Of a stretch of DNA of 64,000 nt, positions 1-8,836 are shown in pieces. The stretch's first letter is position 1; the number at the start of each line of letters is the position of its first letter. Below the pieces are notes generated by a model, which ran no database searches, was not told the DNA's origin, and worked only from the letters and a program-made list of their open reading frames with translations. The DNA lies in the NCBI GenBank assembly GCA_965278945.1, contig OZ257128.1:248001-312000 (forward strand), in the 5' to 3' direction. The translations under genes and the position numbers were made by a program. The DNA comes from UBA10649 sp965278945. GTDB taxonomy: Bacteria > Actinomycetota > Actinomycetes > S36-B12.

Positions 1-1
1 C

Positions 2-670
2 CTCGGGGATAACAAAAAGCTCGCAGGCCTACGTCGCGCTGTCGACGACGCGGGGGTGTCGATCCTCGACCTCGAAGTGCTCCGCATGAAGGAGCCCGAC
101 GCTTTTGCCGATCCGCGGCCGTTGCTCGAGGCCGCGCAGGTCCTCGGTGCGCGTTACGTCATCACCACGATCGAGGACCCCGATCCGCAGCGGCGAGTCG
201 ACAGCCTCGCGCGGCTTGCCGCCCTGGCGGCCGAATACGGAACGGGCATCGCCGTGGAATTCATGCTGTTCTCCTCGTCGCCGAACCTTCACGACTGTGT
301 CGACGTGGTCACCGCATCCGGCGCCGGCAACGTCGTCGTGCTCGCCGATGTCCTCCACCTGGTCCGCTCCGGTGGTTCGCCTGCGGATCTCGCGACCTAC
401 CCCGCTCACCTGTTCCCATACGCGCAGGTGTGCGGCGCGTCGGGAGCAGGCCCTGCGCCCGACGCGGTCACTGCGCGAACCGAGGCCGTCAACGCGCGCC
501 TCATGCCCGACGAGGGCGACCTGCCCGTCAGCGAGTTCATCGACGTGCTCGGTCCCGAGGTCGTGCTCAGTGTGGAGTGCCCACTCGCAGGCGAGTCCGA
601 TCCCGCGGATCCGCTGACCCTCGCGGTGGCGATGCTCGCCTCTGCCCGGCGCGCGGCGGGAGACGCGTGA
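2..670 (+). CDS. Sugar phosphate isomerase/epimerase-like TIM-barrel protein (5' truncated)
   Basis: The reading frame is open from the window edge, so the N-terminus lies outside. The visible 222 residues look like the AP-endonuclease-2/xylose isomerase-like TIM barrel: alternating beta strands and helices, with acidic residues at strand ends (IAVEFMLFSS, and VVLSVECPLAG near the C-terminus) that in this family bind a divalent metal. Such proteins isomerise or epimerise sugars or related polyols, but the substrate cannot be told. The stop overlaps the GTG start of the next gene, so the two are translationally coupled. A second protein of this family lies at 45054-45884, next to a Rieske oxygenase. 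Confidence 0.7.
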   Translation, partial: LGDNKKLAGLRRAVDDAGVSILDLEVLRMKEPDAFADPRPLLEAAQVLGARYVITTIEDPDPQRRVDSLARLAALAAEYGTGIAVEFMLFSSSPNLHDCVDVVTASGAGNVVVLADVLHLVRSGGSPADLATYPAHLFPYAQVCGASGAGPAPDAVTARTEAVNARLMPDEGDLPVSEFIDVLGPEVVLSVECPLAGESDPADPLTLAVAMLASARRAAGDA

Positions 671-1404
671 GCGAACTCGGATCGATCGACGGGCTGCACA
701 ACGTCCGTGATCTCGGCGGTCATCACACCACCGACGGCCGGACTGTCCGGTCGGGCGAGGTGATTCGCAGCGACAACCTGATCGGACTGACCGATCAGGG
801 CGAGGCCGAGCTCATGCGGCTCGTGGCGCCGCGAACGGTCGTCGACCTGCGCATGGTGAGTGAGTCCGACGCGCTCGGCTACGAGTTGAGCCACGCGGAC
901 GTTTCAGTCCTCAAGCATCCGATGACCCCGCAGTCAGGAGTAACGCCCGAGCAAGTCCTGGCTGGGGGAGCGGACAACCTCATCGAGGACTATCTGCGTC
1001 AGGTCGAGGTCAACGCCGATTCGATCATCGCGACGCTGCAACTGATTGCCGATCCGGCGAATCGCCCGGTGATCATTCACTGCACGGCAGGCAAGGATCG
1101 CACCGGGATTGTCGTCGCGGTCCTGCTGTCGATACTCGGCGTAGACGACGAGGACATCGTCGCTGATTATCACGCGACCACCATCAACATGGCACCAATC
1201 GTCGCCAGGATCAGGGCGGCCAACGTCTACCGCGACAACGGGCTTGCCGCCGCGCCGCAGTGGATCTTCGACTCGGAGCCGGAGACGATGCGCGCCTTTC
1301 TCTCCGAACTCGAGGTTCGCTACGGCAGCGCGGAGGGCTGGGCCCTCGCCAAGGGCCTCGGCGCCGAAACCATCGCCGCGTTGCGGGAGTCCCTACTCGC
1401 CTGA
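667..1404 (+). CDS. Tyrosine/dual-specificity-type phosphatase
   Basis: 245 residues. The N-terminal HNVRDLGGH stretch (about 11-19) and the P-loop HCTAGKDRTG (138-147, catalytic Cys139, Arg145) are the hallmarks of the bacterial tyrosine-phosphatase family that includes secreted PtpB-like enzymes. No signal peptide is visible. The GTG at 667 is chosen because it overlaps the previous stop and puts the conserved NVRDLGG motif at its usual distance from the start; the frame stays open upstream but resembles nothing there. A paralogue sits at 36114-36887. In this context a small-molecule or metabolite phosphatase is as plausible as a protein phosphatase (inference). Confidence 0.85.
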   Translation: MSELGSIDGLHNVRDLGGHHTTDGRTVRSGEVIRSDNLIGLTDQGEAELMRLVAPRTVVDLRMVSESDALGYELSHADVSVLKHPMTPQSGVTPEQVLAGGADNLIEDYLRQVEVNADSIIATLQLIADPANRPVIIHCTAGKDRTGIVVAVLLSILGVDDEDIVADYHATTINMAPIVARIRAANVYRDNGLAAAPQWIFDSEPETMRAFLSELEVRYGSAEGWALAKGLGAETIAALRESLLA

Positions 1405-1446
1405 CCGAGCCGGCCCGCCATCGCGGCTGGGCATCGGTGGGACTGG

Positions 1447-2196
1447 CTAGACGATCGTCTCGCCGCCGTCGACGACGAGCGTGTGGCCGGTGATGAAACT
1501 CGCATCGTCGCTGAGCAGGAAGCAGACCGCGGCCGCGAGCTCGCTGGCCTTGCCCATGCGCTTCATCGGCACGTTCTGGCCGAAGATCTCGGCGCCCTTC
1601 TCGAGGTCTCCGCCGCGCGCGATCATGAGCGGAGTCGTCATGCCCGTGATGATCCGGCCGGGAGCAACGCAGTTCACGCGCACGTCGGGAAGTGCCTCGA
1701 GGGCGAACTGGCGAGTGAAGCCGGCAATTGCCGCCTTCGCGGCGCCGTAGGGCACGTTCACCTTGTTGGCGATGAGTGCCGCGACCGACGCGATCGTGAC
1801 GATCGAGCCGCCGCCCCTGGACTTCATCACCGGAGTGGCGTACTTGCACGTGAGGAAGGTGCCGCCGACGTGGACCTCCATCATCTTCGAGAAGCGTGCG
1901 GAATCCCACTCGTCGATCGGGCCGAACTCCGCGTGGCCGGCGGCCGCGAGAACGAGATCGATGCCGCCCATTTGGTCGACCGCCGCCTGCACTGCGGCCT
2001 TGACCTGAGCCTCGTCTGCGACGTTCGCGCCAAGCCCGATGCAGCCGGGCAGTCCGGCGGCGACATCCTTCGCCTTGTCGAGGTCGAGGTCGACGAGCAC
2101 TGCGCGGCCTCCCTCGGACACGACCCGCTCGGCGGTGGCCAGGCCGATTCCGCTCGCGCCTCCGGTGACGAACAGGATCTTGTTCTCGAAACGCAT
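1447..2196 (-). CDS. SDR-family oxidoreductase
   Basis: 249 residues, classical short-chain dehydrogenase. It has the cofactor motif TGGASGIG (about 10-17), an AAG variant of the NNAG motif, the active-site Ser in IASVAAL, and YGAAK as the catalytic Tyr-x3-Lys. The C-terminus ends in VVDGGETIV as in typical NAD(P)-dependent alcohol dehydrogenases. The start at 2196 gives MRFENKILFVTGG; the upstream in-frame extension is not protein-like. It faces the phosphatase gene tail to tail with 42 bases between them and lies 19 bases after the stop of the gene behind it, so 2737-1447 is probably one operon. The substrate is unknown, probably a hydroxyl group on the catabolic intermediate. Confidence 0.85.
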   Translation of the reverse strand: MRFENKILFVTGGASGIGLATAERVVSEGGRAVLVDLDLDKAKDVAAGLPGCIGLGANVADEAQVKAAVQAAVDQMGGIDLVLAAAGHAEFGPIDEWDSARFSKMMEVHVGGTFLTCKYATPVMKSRGGGSIVTIASVAALIANKVNVPYGAAKAAIAGFTRQFALEALPDVRVNCVAPGRIITGMTTPLMIARGGDLEKGAEIFGQNVPMKRMGKASELAAAVCFLLSDDASFITGHTLVVDGGETIV

Positions 2197-2215
2197 GTAG
2201 TCGGTTCCTCTCGGT

Positions 2216-2737
2216 TCAGTCGTTCGGTACATCGGTAGGTCGTGCGGTCGGCGCGGCGCGCCACATCTTGGCGGAGTCGAAGCCGATGCGCGTCTCGGGT
2301 TCAAACTCCAGGACGACCCTTCCCGGGGAGTTCAGGAACTCGGCGAACGCGGCCGCCTTCTCCGGCTCGCCTGGTCGCATGGCGTTCGCGAACTCGGGCA
2401 GGAACCAGGCCTTGGTCTCGTCGTCGGTGTGGAGAATGGCGCGGCACTTGTAGGTGAGGGACCGGCGATGCTGCACCGACGAGCCGCGGGAGGAGATGGC
2501 GATACTCACGCGTGGGTCCTTGCGAATCGACGCGATCCGCGGACGCTGGTCGCTGGCCGTCAGCCAGAACCGATCCTTGCGGTAGATGAAGTTGACGATG
2601 ACGCCCATCGGCCACCCGTCCTTGCCAGCCCAGATCATCGTGCACTCGGTCTGCGCGGCGAGTAACTCTGCCTCGTCATCAGATTCAAGGGTGTAGGACC
2701 GAACGTCCTCCCAGTCCTTCGCGCCGCCCTCAGCCAT
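2216..2737 (-). CDS. Pyridoxamine 5'-phosphate oxidase-like flavin/F420-binding protein
   Basis: 173 residues with the split-barrel PNPOx-like pattern: a strand of the type MGVIVNFIYRKDRFWLTASD (about 45-65), then RIASIRKDPRVSIAIS, which in this family lines the FMN or F420 site. The start ATG at 2737 is preceded by AAGGGG at a good distance. Members reduce or oxidise small molecules or act as flavin reductases; the sequence alone does not separate FMN from F420 use. It heads the minus-strand pair with the SDR at 1447-2196 and is divergent from the SnoaL-like gene at 2893. Confidence 0.7.
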   Translation of the reverse strand: MAEGGAKDWEDVRSYTLESDDEAELLAAQTECTMIWAGKDGWPMGVIVNFIYRKDRFWLTASDQRPRIASIRKDPRVSIAISSRGSSVQHRRSLTYKCRAILHTDDETKAWFLPEFANAMRPGEPEKAAAFAEFLNSPGRVVLEFEPETRIGFDSAKMWRAAPTARPTDVPND

Positions 2738-2814
2738 GCGTTTTCCCCTTTGAGTGGTCGATTTCGCTGCCTTCGAAGCGTCCCACGGGAGGCCGGTCAA
2801 TTTCTAGGAAATCC

Positions 2815-2843
2815 TTGCATTATCTGGAGTCAGTCTCTAGTTT
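2815..2843 (+). promoter_or_regulatory. Promoter with palindrome-like 17-mer in the spacer, upstream of the SnoaL-like gene
   Basis: TTGCAT (2815-2820), 17 bases, TAGTTT (2838-2843). CTGGAGTCAGTCTCTAG at 2824-2840 is an imperfect palindrome and matches the perfect palindrome CTGTAGTCTGACTACAG at 35551-35567 at 12 of 17 positions. Both sites precede SnoaL-like genes. Confidence 0.45.
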
Positions 2844-2892
2844 CGGAAGGTCGTTCCTGCGGACCCGCGGGCGAACACGTGGAGGATCAACA

Positions 2893-3336
2893 GTGCGCGA
2901 CCTGCAGGAGATCTCCGACCGCATCGACATCCAAGAACTGCTTGTCCGCTACTCGATTGCCATCGACTCAAAGCAGTTCGCCGATCTGGAACCGCTGTTC
3001 GCCGACGATGCCGAGTGCGACTACGGCAGCCTCGGGAGCCCGAAGGGGCCGACGGCAATCGCGACGCTGATCAAGAACACTCTCGCCGGACTCGATCAGA
3101 CCCAGCACCTGGTCGGCAGCAGCGTGATCGTTGTTGACGGGGATGTCGCCGACGTCCGGACGTACCTGATCTCCCAGCACATTCGTGCCTCGACGCCCGG
3201 CGTGAACCACTACTTTATCGGCGGCGAGTACGTCGACACCGTGGTCCGCACGCCCGATGGCTGGAAGTTCCGCACCCGTCGGCTTGACCGAATGTGGTCA
3301 GAGGGCAACCGCGAGGTCATCGTGCGAACCAGCTGA
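2893..3336 (+). CDS. SnoaL-like (NTF2-fold) protein
   Basis: 147 residues of the SnoaL-like 4 type: an N-terminal helix IQELLVRYSIAIDSKQF, FADDAECDYG, then beta-sheet segments ending in GWKFRTRRLDRMW. This fold houses ring-hydroxylating dioxygenase beta subunits, limonene-epoxide hydrolases, scytalone dehydratases and polyketide cyclases. Start GTG 2893 is chosen because GGAGG (2881-2885) lies eight bases upstream. Four further members of this fold lie in the window (35581, 45892, 48712, 53202). Because they sit among Rieske oxygenases, a beta-subunit-like or dehydratase role is possible, but none is directly paired with an alpha subunit. Confidence 0.75.
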   Translation: MRDLQEISDRIDIQELLVRYSIAIDSKQFADLEPLFADDAECDYGSLGSPKGPTAIATLIKNTLAGLDQTQHLVGSSVIVVDGDVADVRTYLISQHIRASTPGVNHYFIGGEYVDTVVRTPDGWKFRTRRLDRMWSEGNREVIVRTS

Positions 3337-3379
3337 TCAGGCACATCCCGCACGTCACTAACGAAGTAACCAAAGGAGC

Positions 3380-5119
3380 ATGGTGGACACCTGGATTGCG
3401 GATACCGAGCCGAGCGAGCGCTTTCCCATCTACACGCGAGGCAACGCCGACGAGGTAGGACCCGATCCGTTCACCCCCCTCAACTGGAGCCTGACGTGGG
3501 AGCAGGGCATCGTGCCGGGAACTGCCGATGCATGGATCTCGCTCGGGACCTTCAAGCCGGACGAGTTCTTGTGGACCAAGCCGGAGACGTACGGCTCCTG
3601 GGGCGGGTATTTCTTCAACCAGGTCTCCGTCGGACGCGTGTTCGGCTATCGCATGCCCGGGGGCAGCCCCGACGACATCGACAAGTCCTTCTTCGGCCAG
3701 AACCCGACGGTCCCCAAGTATGTCCACGACCCGCGCGACGACGACGACGAGTGCTCGGCGCTCCTCGCCGCATCGATGGGCGCGATCCTCGGCGGTGCTC
3801 ACGAGGCGTTGCTCGCCGAGTTCCTCAAGCAGGCTCGCGAATGGCGCTCGTCACGACCGGATCTCGCCACGATCAGCGATGCCGAGCTCATCGAGTACGG
3901 ACGCACTGCTGCGAGATGGCAACGGCCAACATGGGATGCGTACGCGCAGGTCGTCATCGGCGCAGCGGTCGGGCCGACCATCGTGCAGGGCGTGGCCGAT
4001 GCCGTCGGCAAGTCGGAACTGGCCATCCAGATCTTCTCCGCGCTGGGTGACGTCGCCTCGGCTGGAGTTCCCGAGCGGGTGTGGGAGCTGTCTCGTGTGG
4101 TCCGCAACTCGCCGGAACTGGCAGCCGAGTTCGATGCCGGAGTCGACGGCCTTGGCGACCGACTGGCGGCATCGCCGTCGGCAACCGAGTTCAATGCCGG
4201 ATTCGCCGAGCTGCTCGCGGAGTTCGGACACCGCGGTGTCAACGAGTGGGAGATCAGCGCGGACACGTGGCAGATCAACCCCACGCTCGGCTACCAGATG
4301 ATCGATCGGGTCCGTCGCCAAGGCGACGAGGCATCGCCAGCGGTGCGTGCTGCCGAGGCGGGCGCGCGCCGGGAAGCGGCCGTCGCGGAGCTGACCGCTG
4401 CCGTCGCAGGCGACGAGGCGACGGCCGGGATGCTCGCGGCCGGCATCGCATCGGGCCAGTCCTCGTACCGCCTTCGCGAGGGCGGGAAGAACGCGGCCGT
4501 GATGCTCATCCAGGAGCCCAAGCTCGTCTTCCGGGAGCTCGGGCGCCGCATGTTCGAGCGTGGAGCGATCCTCGATCCGATGCACATCTTTATGCTGCTC
4601 GACAACGAGCTTGACGGGTTCATGGCCGATCCCACGGGTTGGGCAGACACGCTCGCGCAGCGCAGTGCTGACTTCGCGACGCTTGCCGAGTTGGAGCCGC
4701 CCTACGTGGTCATGTACGGCCAGCCGGTGCCGCCGCTGAGCGAGTGGCCGAAGCGGCAGCGCGAATCCACTGGCACCGCCGTTTCGTCGGGAACGGTCCT
4801 GCAGGGAGTCGCTGGCTCATCTGGAACTGTCACCGCTCGCACGCGCGTGATCTTGGACCTCGCGCATGCCGACGACCTGCAGCCGGGCGAGGTCCTGGTG
4901 TGCACGACGACGGATCCGTCCTGGGTGCCGCTGTTCATGATCGCGAGTGCCGTGATCTGTGAGATCGGTGCGCCAGGCAGCCACGCGGTGATCGTCAGCC
5001 GTGAACTGGGCGTACCGTGCGTGGTGTCGCTCCCCAATGCGAGCACCGCCCTACCGTCAGGAACGCTCATCGAACTCGACGGATCCACCGGAACAGTAAA
5101 GGTCGTTGAATCGGCGTGA
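3380..5119 (+). CDS. PEP-utilising enzyme-like protein, swivelling phosphohistidine domain, no ATP-grasp (paralogue 1)
   Basis: 579 residues. The N-terminus TRGNADEVGPDPFTPLNWS (about 20-38) and the FGHRGVNEWEIS motif (about 275-290) resemble the central substrate domain of rifampin phosphotransferase-like proteins. The C-terminal 100 residues are a PEP-utiliser mobile domain with GSHAVIVSRELGVP, His535 being the residue that is phosphorylated in the family. The N-terminal ATP-grasp domain of rifampin phosphotransferase or PEP synthase is absent. This split layout is known from phenylphosphate synthase, where the ATP-binding part is a separate subunit. No such partner is visible in the window. 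ATG 3380 follows AAAGGAG closely. Stop and the next GTG overlap. Paralogues: 8837-10552 and 41128-42876. Confidence 0.75.
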   Translation: MVDTWIADTEPSERFPIYTRGNADEVGPDPFTPLNWSLTWEQGIVPGTADAWISLGTFKPDEFLWTKPETYGSWGGYFFNQVSVGRVFGYRMPGGSPDDIDKSFFGQNPTVPKYVHDPRDDDDECSALLAASMGAILGGAHEALLAEFLKQAREWRSSRPDLATISDAELIEYGRTAARWQRPTWDAYAQVVIGAAVGPTIVQGVADAVGKSELAIQIFSALGDVASAGVPERVWELSRVVRNSPELAAEFDAGVDGLGDRLAASPSATEFNAGFAELLAEFGHRGVNEWEISADTWQINPTLGYQMIDRVRRQGDEASPAVRAAEAGARREAAVAELTAAVAGDEATAGMLAAGIASGQSSYRLREGGKNAAVMLIQEPKLVFRELGRRMFERGAILDPMHIFMLLDNELDGFMADPTGWADTLAQRSADFATLAELEPPYVVMYGQPVPPLSEWPKRQRESTGTAVSSGTVLQGVAGSSGTVTARTRVILDLAHADDLQPGEVLVCTTTDPSWVPLFMIASAVICEIGAPGSHAVIVSRELGVPCVVSLPNASTALPSGTLIELDGSTGTVKVVESA

Positions 5120-5829
5120 CCGTGAAGCTTCCCCCGACACCTCCCGAGCCGCCGTTCTCGGTTCGCACGCCGTTCCTCATCGGGAGGAAGGACGTCACGC
5201 GGCTGACCTTGGTCAGGCATGCGCAGCAGGACTATCCCGAGGGCGACGAGTTCGACCACTCCCTGTGGGACAACCCTCCGCTGTCCGGGCTCGGTCGCGT
5301 GCAGGCGCACGCCGTGGCCGCGGTGCTCGGCGAGGAGGACGTCGACGTGATCGCCTGCAGCACCATGCTTCGCGCGGTTGAGACGGCGGAGATCATCGCG
5401 TCACCGCATGGGCTGAAGCCGATCGTCCGGCCCGAGCTGCGGGAGATCGACTCCTATCGAGAGATCCCCGACGGCGTGAATCCGCAGAGCCTGGTCGATC
5501 CCGAGCTGTGGGCCGAGCGCGAGGCCCGCTGGCAGCGGCTGGTCAGCTGGGACCTGATGTTCTTCGGTGAGTCGTCCGCGGAGTTCCGGGCGCGATGCGT
5601 CGGGGCAATCGATGAGCTGCTCGCCGAGAACGCGGGCAAGCACATCGTGCTGATCAGTCACGGCGGAGTCATCAACGCCCTGCTCGGCTCGATCCTGGGC
5701 ATCGAGGAGGACATGTTCTTCCTGCCCCACCACTGTTCGATCAGCTCCGTCGTCATCCATGAGGACATCCGCAGGGTGCACTCGATTAATGAGCATCAAC
5801 ACCTTCACATCGGCATCCTGACCAACTAA
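5116..5829 (+). CDS. Histidine phosphatase family protein
   Basis: 237 residues. LVRHAQQDY (32-40) carries the phosphohistidine-forming RH pair (Arg34-His35); CSTMLRAVETAEII gives the second Arg, and LISHGGVINALLG the second His, so the four-residue pocket looks complete. The family dephosphorylates sugars and small metabolites or proteins. The GTG start overlaps the stop of the PEP-utiliser-like gene (coupled translation), which links a putative phosphoryl-transfer protein to a phosphatase. The same association recurs at 38339-42876. A 30-residue N-terminal extension precedes the catalytic domain and is of unknown role; an internal start cannot be excluded. Confidence 0.85.
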   Translation: MTVKLPPTPPEPPFSVRTPFLIGRKDVTRLTLVRHAQQDYPEGDEFDHSLWDNPPLSGLGRVQAHAVAAVLGEEDVDVIACSTMLRAVETAEIIASPHGLKPIVRPELREIDSYREIPDGVNPQSLVDPELWAEREARWQRLVSWDLMFFGESSAEFRARCVGAIDELLAENAGKHIVLISHGGVINALLGSILGIEEDMFFLPHHCSISSVVIHEDIRRVHSINEHQHLHIGILTN

Positions 5830-5843
5830 GTTGTGTAGATGAC
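5828..5843 (+). promoter_or_regulatory. Motif A (AAGTTGTGTAGATGAC), candidate operator over a Rieske gene start
   Basis: The site spans the stop of the phosphatase gene and the ATG at 5839. It matches the reverse strand of 43864-43879 at 13 of 16 positions; related sites occur at 25203-25218 and 38947-38962. All four precede catabolic genes, three of them Rieske oxygenases. The core GTGTAGAT fits the GTnTAnAC pattern known for HutC-type GntR operators at seven of eight positions. Confidence 0.4.
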
Positions 5844-7053
5844 CGACACGGTTCCGCAGTACCTGGCCGGTACTCACACAGCGATGAGCCGAGACGAGGC
5901 GCTGTCTATCCTCGACCGGCTCGGCTCGCACCTGCGCAACCAGACGACGGACATGGCACCTGAGCAGATGCGCATCCCGATGTCGTACTACCTGGACCGC
6001 GAGGGCTGGCAGCGAGAGATCCAGGAGATCTTCTACAAGATCCCGCTGCCCGTGGCCACGTCTGCCGAACTTGCCGGCGTCGGCGACTACAAGGCCATGC
6101 GCGTGGTGGGCCGCGAGATCCTGCTGATCCGCGGCAAGGACGGTTTCCTCAACGCGATGCTCAACGTGTGCCGCCACCGGTCCATGAAACTGGTGCCCGA
6201 GGGCTGCGGAAGTGCCCGACGCCTGACCTGTGGTTACCACTCGTGGACGTACGACACCGACGGTCTGCTGACCGGGGTGCCGGGCGAGGACACGTTCGGC
6301 GCGGTCGATCGCGAGGACCACAGCCTGATCCGGCTGGCCTGCGAGGAGCGCGCCGGCATCGTGTTCGTCTGCCTAACCGCTGGTCGGGAGATGGACATCG
6401 ACGCGTGGCTCGGCGACGTGCTGCCCAGGCTCGAGGCTCTCGAACTGGACAAGTGCTCGCACTTCACCACGAAGGAACTCGCTGGGCCGAACTGGAAGGT
6501 GACTCTCGACGGGTACCTGGAGAGCTACCACTTCTCGTCATTGCATGCGACGACCGTCGCGCTCACCAACCACACCAATCGCGCGACCTTCGATGCCTAC
6601 GGTCCGCACATTCGCAACGTGTTCGCGCTCAAGGCGCTAGACGCGATGCTGGACCTGCCGCGCGAGGAGTGGGACCCCGCAGCGGCGATGGGGCTCGTCT
6701 ACTGGATCTTCCCGGGGATGGCGATCGCGGGCGGCATGCGCGAGCGCACGGTCATCTCGATCATGCTCCCGGGGGACTCGTGGGGCGAGAGCATGACGTG
6801 GCAGACCACCCTGCTCAGGCACCCGCCGCAGACCGACGAGGAGATCGACGAGGCGGCGAAGACCGCCGAGTGGTTCTTCGCGGCTTTCCGCGACGAGGAC
6901 TACACCGCGCAGGCACTCGTCCAGGACGGACTCGACACCCTCGCCGACCAGTACATGACGATCGGCCGCAACGAGATCGCGGTCCAGCACGCGCACGAGA
7001 CGGTTCGCCGGCTGCTTTCCGGCGAGTCCGTCGCAGCGAGTCCTGGCACGTGA
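5839..7053 (+). CDS. Rieske non-heme iron oxygenase, alpha-subunit type
   Basis: 404 residues. The Rieske [2Fe-2S] ligands are CRHR (Cys111, His113) and CGYH (Cys131, His134). The catalytic mononuclear-iron region reads GPNWKVTLDGYLESYHFSSLH, with bridging Asp224 and His231/His236. This is a ring- or side-chain-hydroxylating oxygenase that needs an external reductase; the only candidate reductase in the window is at 42879-43835. Closest in the window is the Rieske protein at 38982-40238, with a similar layout. No Shine-Dalgarno sequence is visible; the ATG lies nine bases after the previous stop. The stop overlaps the next GTG. The substrate is not predictable; steroids, terpenoids and aromatics are all possible. 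Confidence 0.9.
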   Translation: MTDTVPQYLAGTHTAMSRDEALSILDRLGSHLRNQTTDMAPEQMRIPMSYYLDREGWQREIQEIFYKIPLPVATSAELAGVGDYKAMRVVGREILLIRGKDGFLNAMLNVCRHRSMKLVPEGCGSARRLTCGYHSWTYDTDGLLTGVPGEDTFGAVDREDHSLIRLACEERAGIVFVCLTAGREMDIDAWLGDVLPRLEALELDKCSHFTTKELAGPNWKVTLDGYLESYHFSSLHATTVALTNHTNRATFDAYGPHIRNVFALKALDAMLDLPREEWDPAAAMGLVYWIFPGMAIAGGMRERTVISIMLPGDSWGESMTWQTTLLRHPPQTDEEIDEAAKTAEWFFAAFRDEDYTAQALVQDGLDTLADQYMTIGRNEIAVQHAHETVRRLLSGESVAASPGT

Positions 7054-8726
7054 CCGAACCTGCGCACACTGTCCTCGTCGTTGGCGCCGGACTCTCGGGC
7101 CTGGCCACCGCGCTCGGAGTAGCCGTACGAGGCGGCTCGGCGATCGTTCTCGAGGCGAGCGACATGGTGGGCGGCGCGTCGGCTTACTCGGGCGGAATGG
7201 TGTGGGTGGGCGCGAACCACGTCGCGGCCCGCGAGGGCATCTACGACGACCTCGACCTGGCCGAGAAGTATGTGCGCGACATCGCGCACGACTTTCCCGA
7301 GTTGCTCGACGAGGACGGCATGTATCGATGGCTGCGATCCGCGCCGGAGGCAATGGAATTCTGGGAGTCGGTGGGGGCTATCGCCTGGGAGATCATTCCC
7401 GGCCTCGCCGACTATCACGCCGAGGCCGCCGGCGCCTTGCCGCTCGGACGGTACTTGACCAGCAGAGTTGTTGACGGCTCGGTACTCGGTGCGTGGCGTG
7501 ATCGGCTTCGCGTCAGCCCCAACTTCCCGGTCGGGACCACGTACGCGCAGATGCACATGAAAGGCAGGCGGTCGTTCGCCGTCGATCAGAACGAGGTGGA
7601 CTCCCAGATCGCCGAGCACGGCGGAGTGCCAGCATTCGGTCGCACGGACGCGGGCATGCATGTGGACCAGACACAGGACGGCGTCGATCGGCTGACCTTC
7701 GGTACAGGTGTCGTCGCGGCCTTCCTCGCACGAGTCCTGCAAGAGCCAGGAATCGAGTTGCGTCTGTCCACGCGAGTAACCGGGTTGCGCGTCGACGAAG
7801 GTGGCGCCGTCATCGGACTTCAGGCAATGCAGGACGGTGAGGAGATCGAGCTGACCGGACCGGTCGTGCTGGCGACGAGCACGTACGACTGGAACCCCGA
7901 GCTGGTCAAGGAATTCTTGGGCTTAGACCCCGTGGACTTCAGCAGCCTTGCGCCCTCGAGCCTGCGCGGCGACGGAATCGTGCTCGCGCGATCCGTCGGA
8001 GCGGACGTCGCGCGGATTCCCGCGACCAAGGTGCCGATCGTCCCCGGCTGGTCCTCCCGCTCGAAGACCGGAGTCACGAACGGCCCGGAGTACGCACTCC
8101 CGCACTGCATGATGGTCGACTCGCGCGGGCGGCGCTTCTGCGACGACTCGTACTGGGTCGACGTCGTCGGGAAGGCGCTGGACCCCGACGACGCGCACAT
8201 GCCCTTCTTCCTCGTCTGGGACGAGCAGCACCATCGCAAGTACGGCCTGGGTCTGATCCCTCCGGGAGGGGAGTACCCCGCGGAGTTCGTGTCTTCCGGC
8301 GACACGCTCGCCGAGCTCGCGGCGGCCTTGGGGATCGATGGCAGGGGACTCGTGAGTCAGGTCGAGGAGTTCAACGGTGCTGCCGCGCTCGGTGAAGACC
8401 CGGCATTCGGTCGTGGCACCGTTGACTTCGTCCAGCGCTTCTGCGGTGACCCCGCGCATCTGCCCAACCCGGTGCTCGGCACTGTCGACACCGCGCCGTT
8501 CTTCGGGACCAGGCTCAAGTTCGTCGGCACCGGGATTGGCTCGTCGGGAGTGCGCATCGACTCCGACGCGCATGTCCTGAAGCAGTCCGGTCAGCCGATT
8601 GTCGGCCTGTTTGCAGTCGGGTCGGTCGCTGCGCTCACGACGATGGGGTCGGGGTACAACAGCGGATTCGCGCTGGGCCGTGGCCTCACGCACGCGTACC
8701 TGGTCTCCGCCGAACTGGTGCCGTAG
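7050..8726 (+). CDS. FAD-dependent dehydrogenase (3-ketosteroid dehydrogenase/fumarate reductase flavoprotein family)
   Basis: 558 residues. The Rossmann FAD motif GAGLSGLATALG lies near the N-terminus, followed by VLEASDMVGGASAYSGG. The C-terminal FAD segment GLFAVGSVAALTTMGSGYNSGFALG matches the FAD_binding_2 family that includes 3-ketosteroid delta-1-dehydrogenases and fumarate-reductase-like enzymes. Likely role: alpha,beta-desaturation or reduction of a ring or enone. Start GTG 7050 overlaps the Rieske stop; an open extension upstream overlaps that gene fully and is not used. Pairing of a Rieske oxygenase with this flavoenzyme recalls the KshA/KstD step of steroid catabolism, but no other steroid gene is present, so the assignment stays at family level. 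Confidence 0.85.
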   Translation: MTEPAHTVLVVGAGLSGLATALGVAVRGGSAIVLEASDMVGGASAYSGGMVWVGANHVAAREGIYDDLDLAEKYVRDIAHDFPELLDEDGMYRWLRSAPEAMEFWESVGAIAWEIIPGLADYHAEAAGALPLGRYLTSRVVDGSVLGAWRDRLRVSPNFPVGTTYAQMHMKGRRSFAVDQNEVDSQIAEHGGVPAFGRTDAGMHVDQTQDGVDRLTFGTGVVAAFLARVLQEPGIELRLSTRVTGLRVDEGGAVIGLQAMQDGEEIELTGPVVLATSTYDWNPELVKEFLGLDPVDFSSLAPSSLRGDGIVLARSVGADVARIPATKVPIVPGWSSRSKTGVTNGPEYALPHCMMVDSRGRRFCDDSYWVDVVGKALDPDDAHMPFFLVWDEQHHRKYGLGLIPPGGEYPAEFVSSGDTLAELAAALGIDGRGLVSQVEEFNGAAALGEDPAFGRGTVDFVQRFCGDPAHLPNPVLGTVDTAPFFGTRLKFVGTGIGSSGVRIDSDAHVLKQSGQPIVGLFAVGSVAALTTMGSGYNSGFALGRGLTHAYLVSAELVP

Positions 8727-8741
8727 CCACCTCGTACGCCT

Positions 8742-8766
8742 GTTTGTAGGGTGAACCTCAACAAAC
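8742..8766. promoter_or_regulatory. Inverted repeat upstream of PEP-utiliser-like paralogue 2
   Basis: GTTTGT (8742-8747) and ACAAAC (8761-8766) form an inverted repeat with 13 bases between them, in the 110-base gap before 8837. It could be a repressor site or a weak structure; no clear promoter hexamers were found next to it. Confidence 0.25.
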
Positions 8767-8836
8767 TCGCCATTCCCCGCCACAGGGGGTGGCACACTTC
8801 CCCAGACATCCCGACCGAGAATGAATGGACACCCTC

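Noticed and set aside
6168..7049. Upstream extension of the FAD dehydrogenase frame
   Set aside because: It lies fully inside the Rieske gene in another frame; GTG 7050 with a 4-base overlap gives the canonical FAD motif at the N-terminus.
5839..8726. Steroid KshA/KstD assignment for the Rieske and FAD genes
   Set aside because: The families fit, but no further steroid-ring or mce-type genes are present, and motif-level reading cannot assign the substrate.
8742..8766. Terminator after the FAD dehydrogenase
   Set aside because: Six-base arms with a 13-base loop are too weak for termination; kept only as a possible regulatory repeat.
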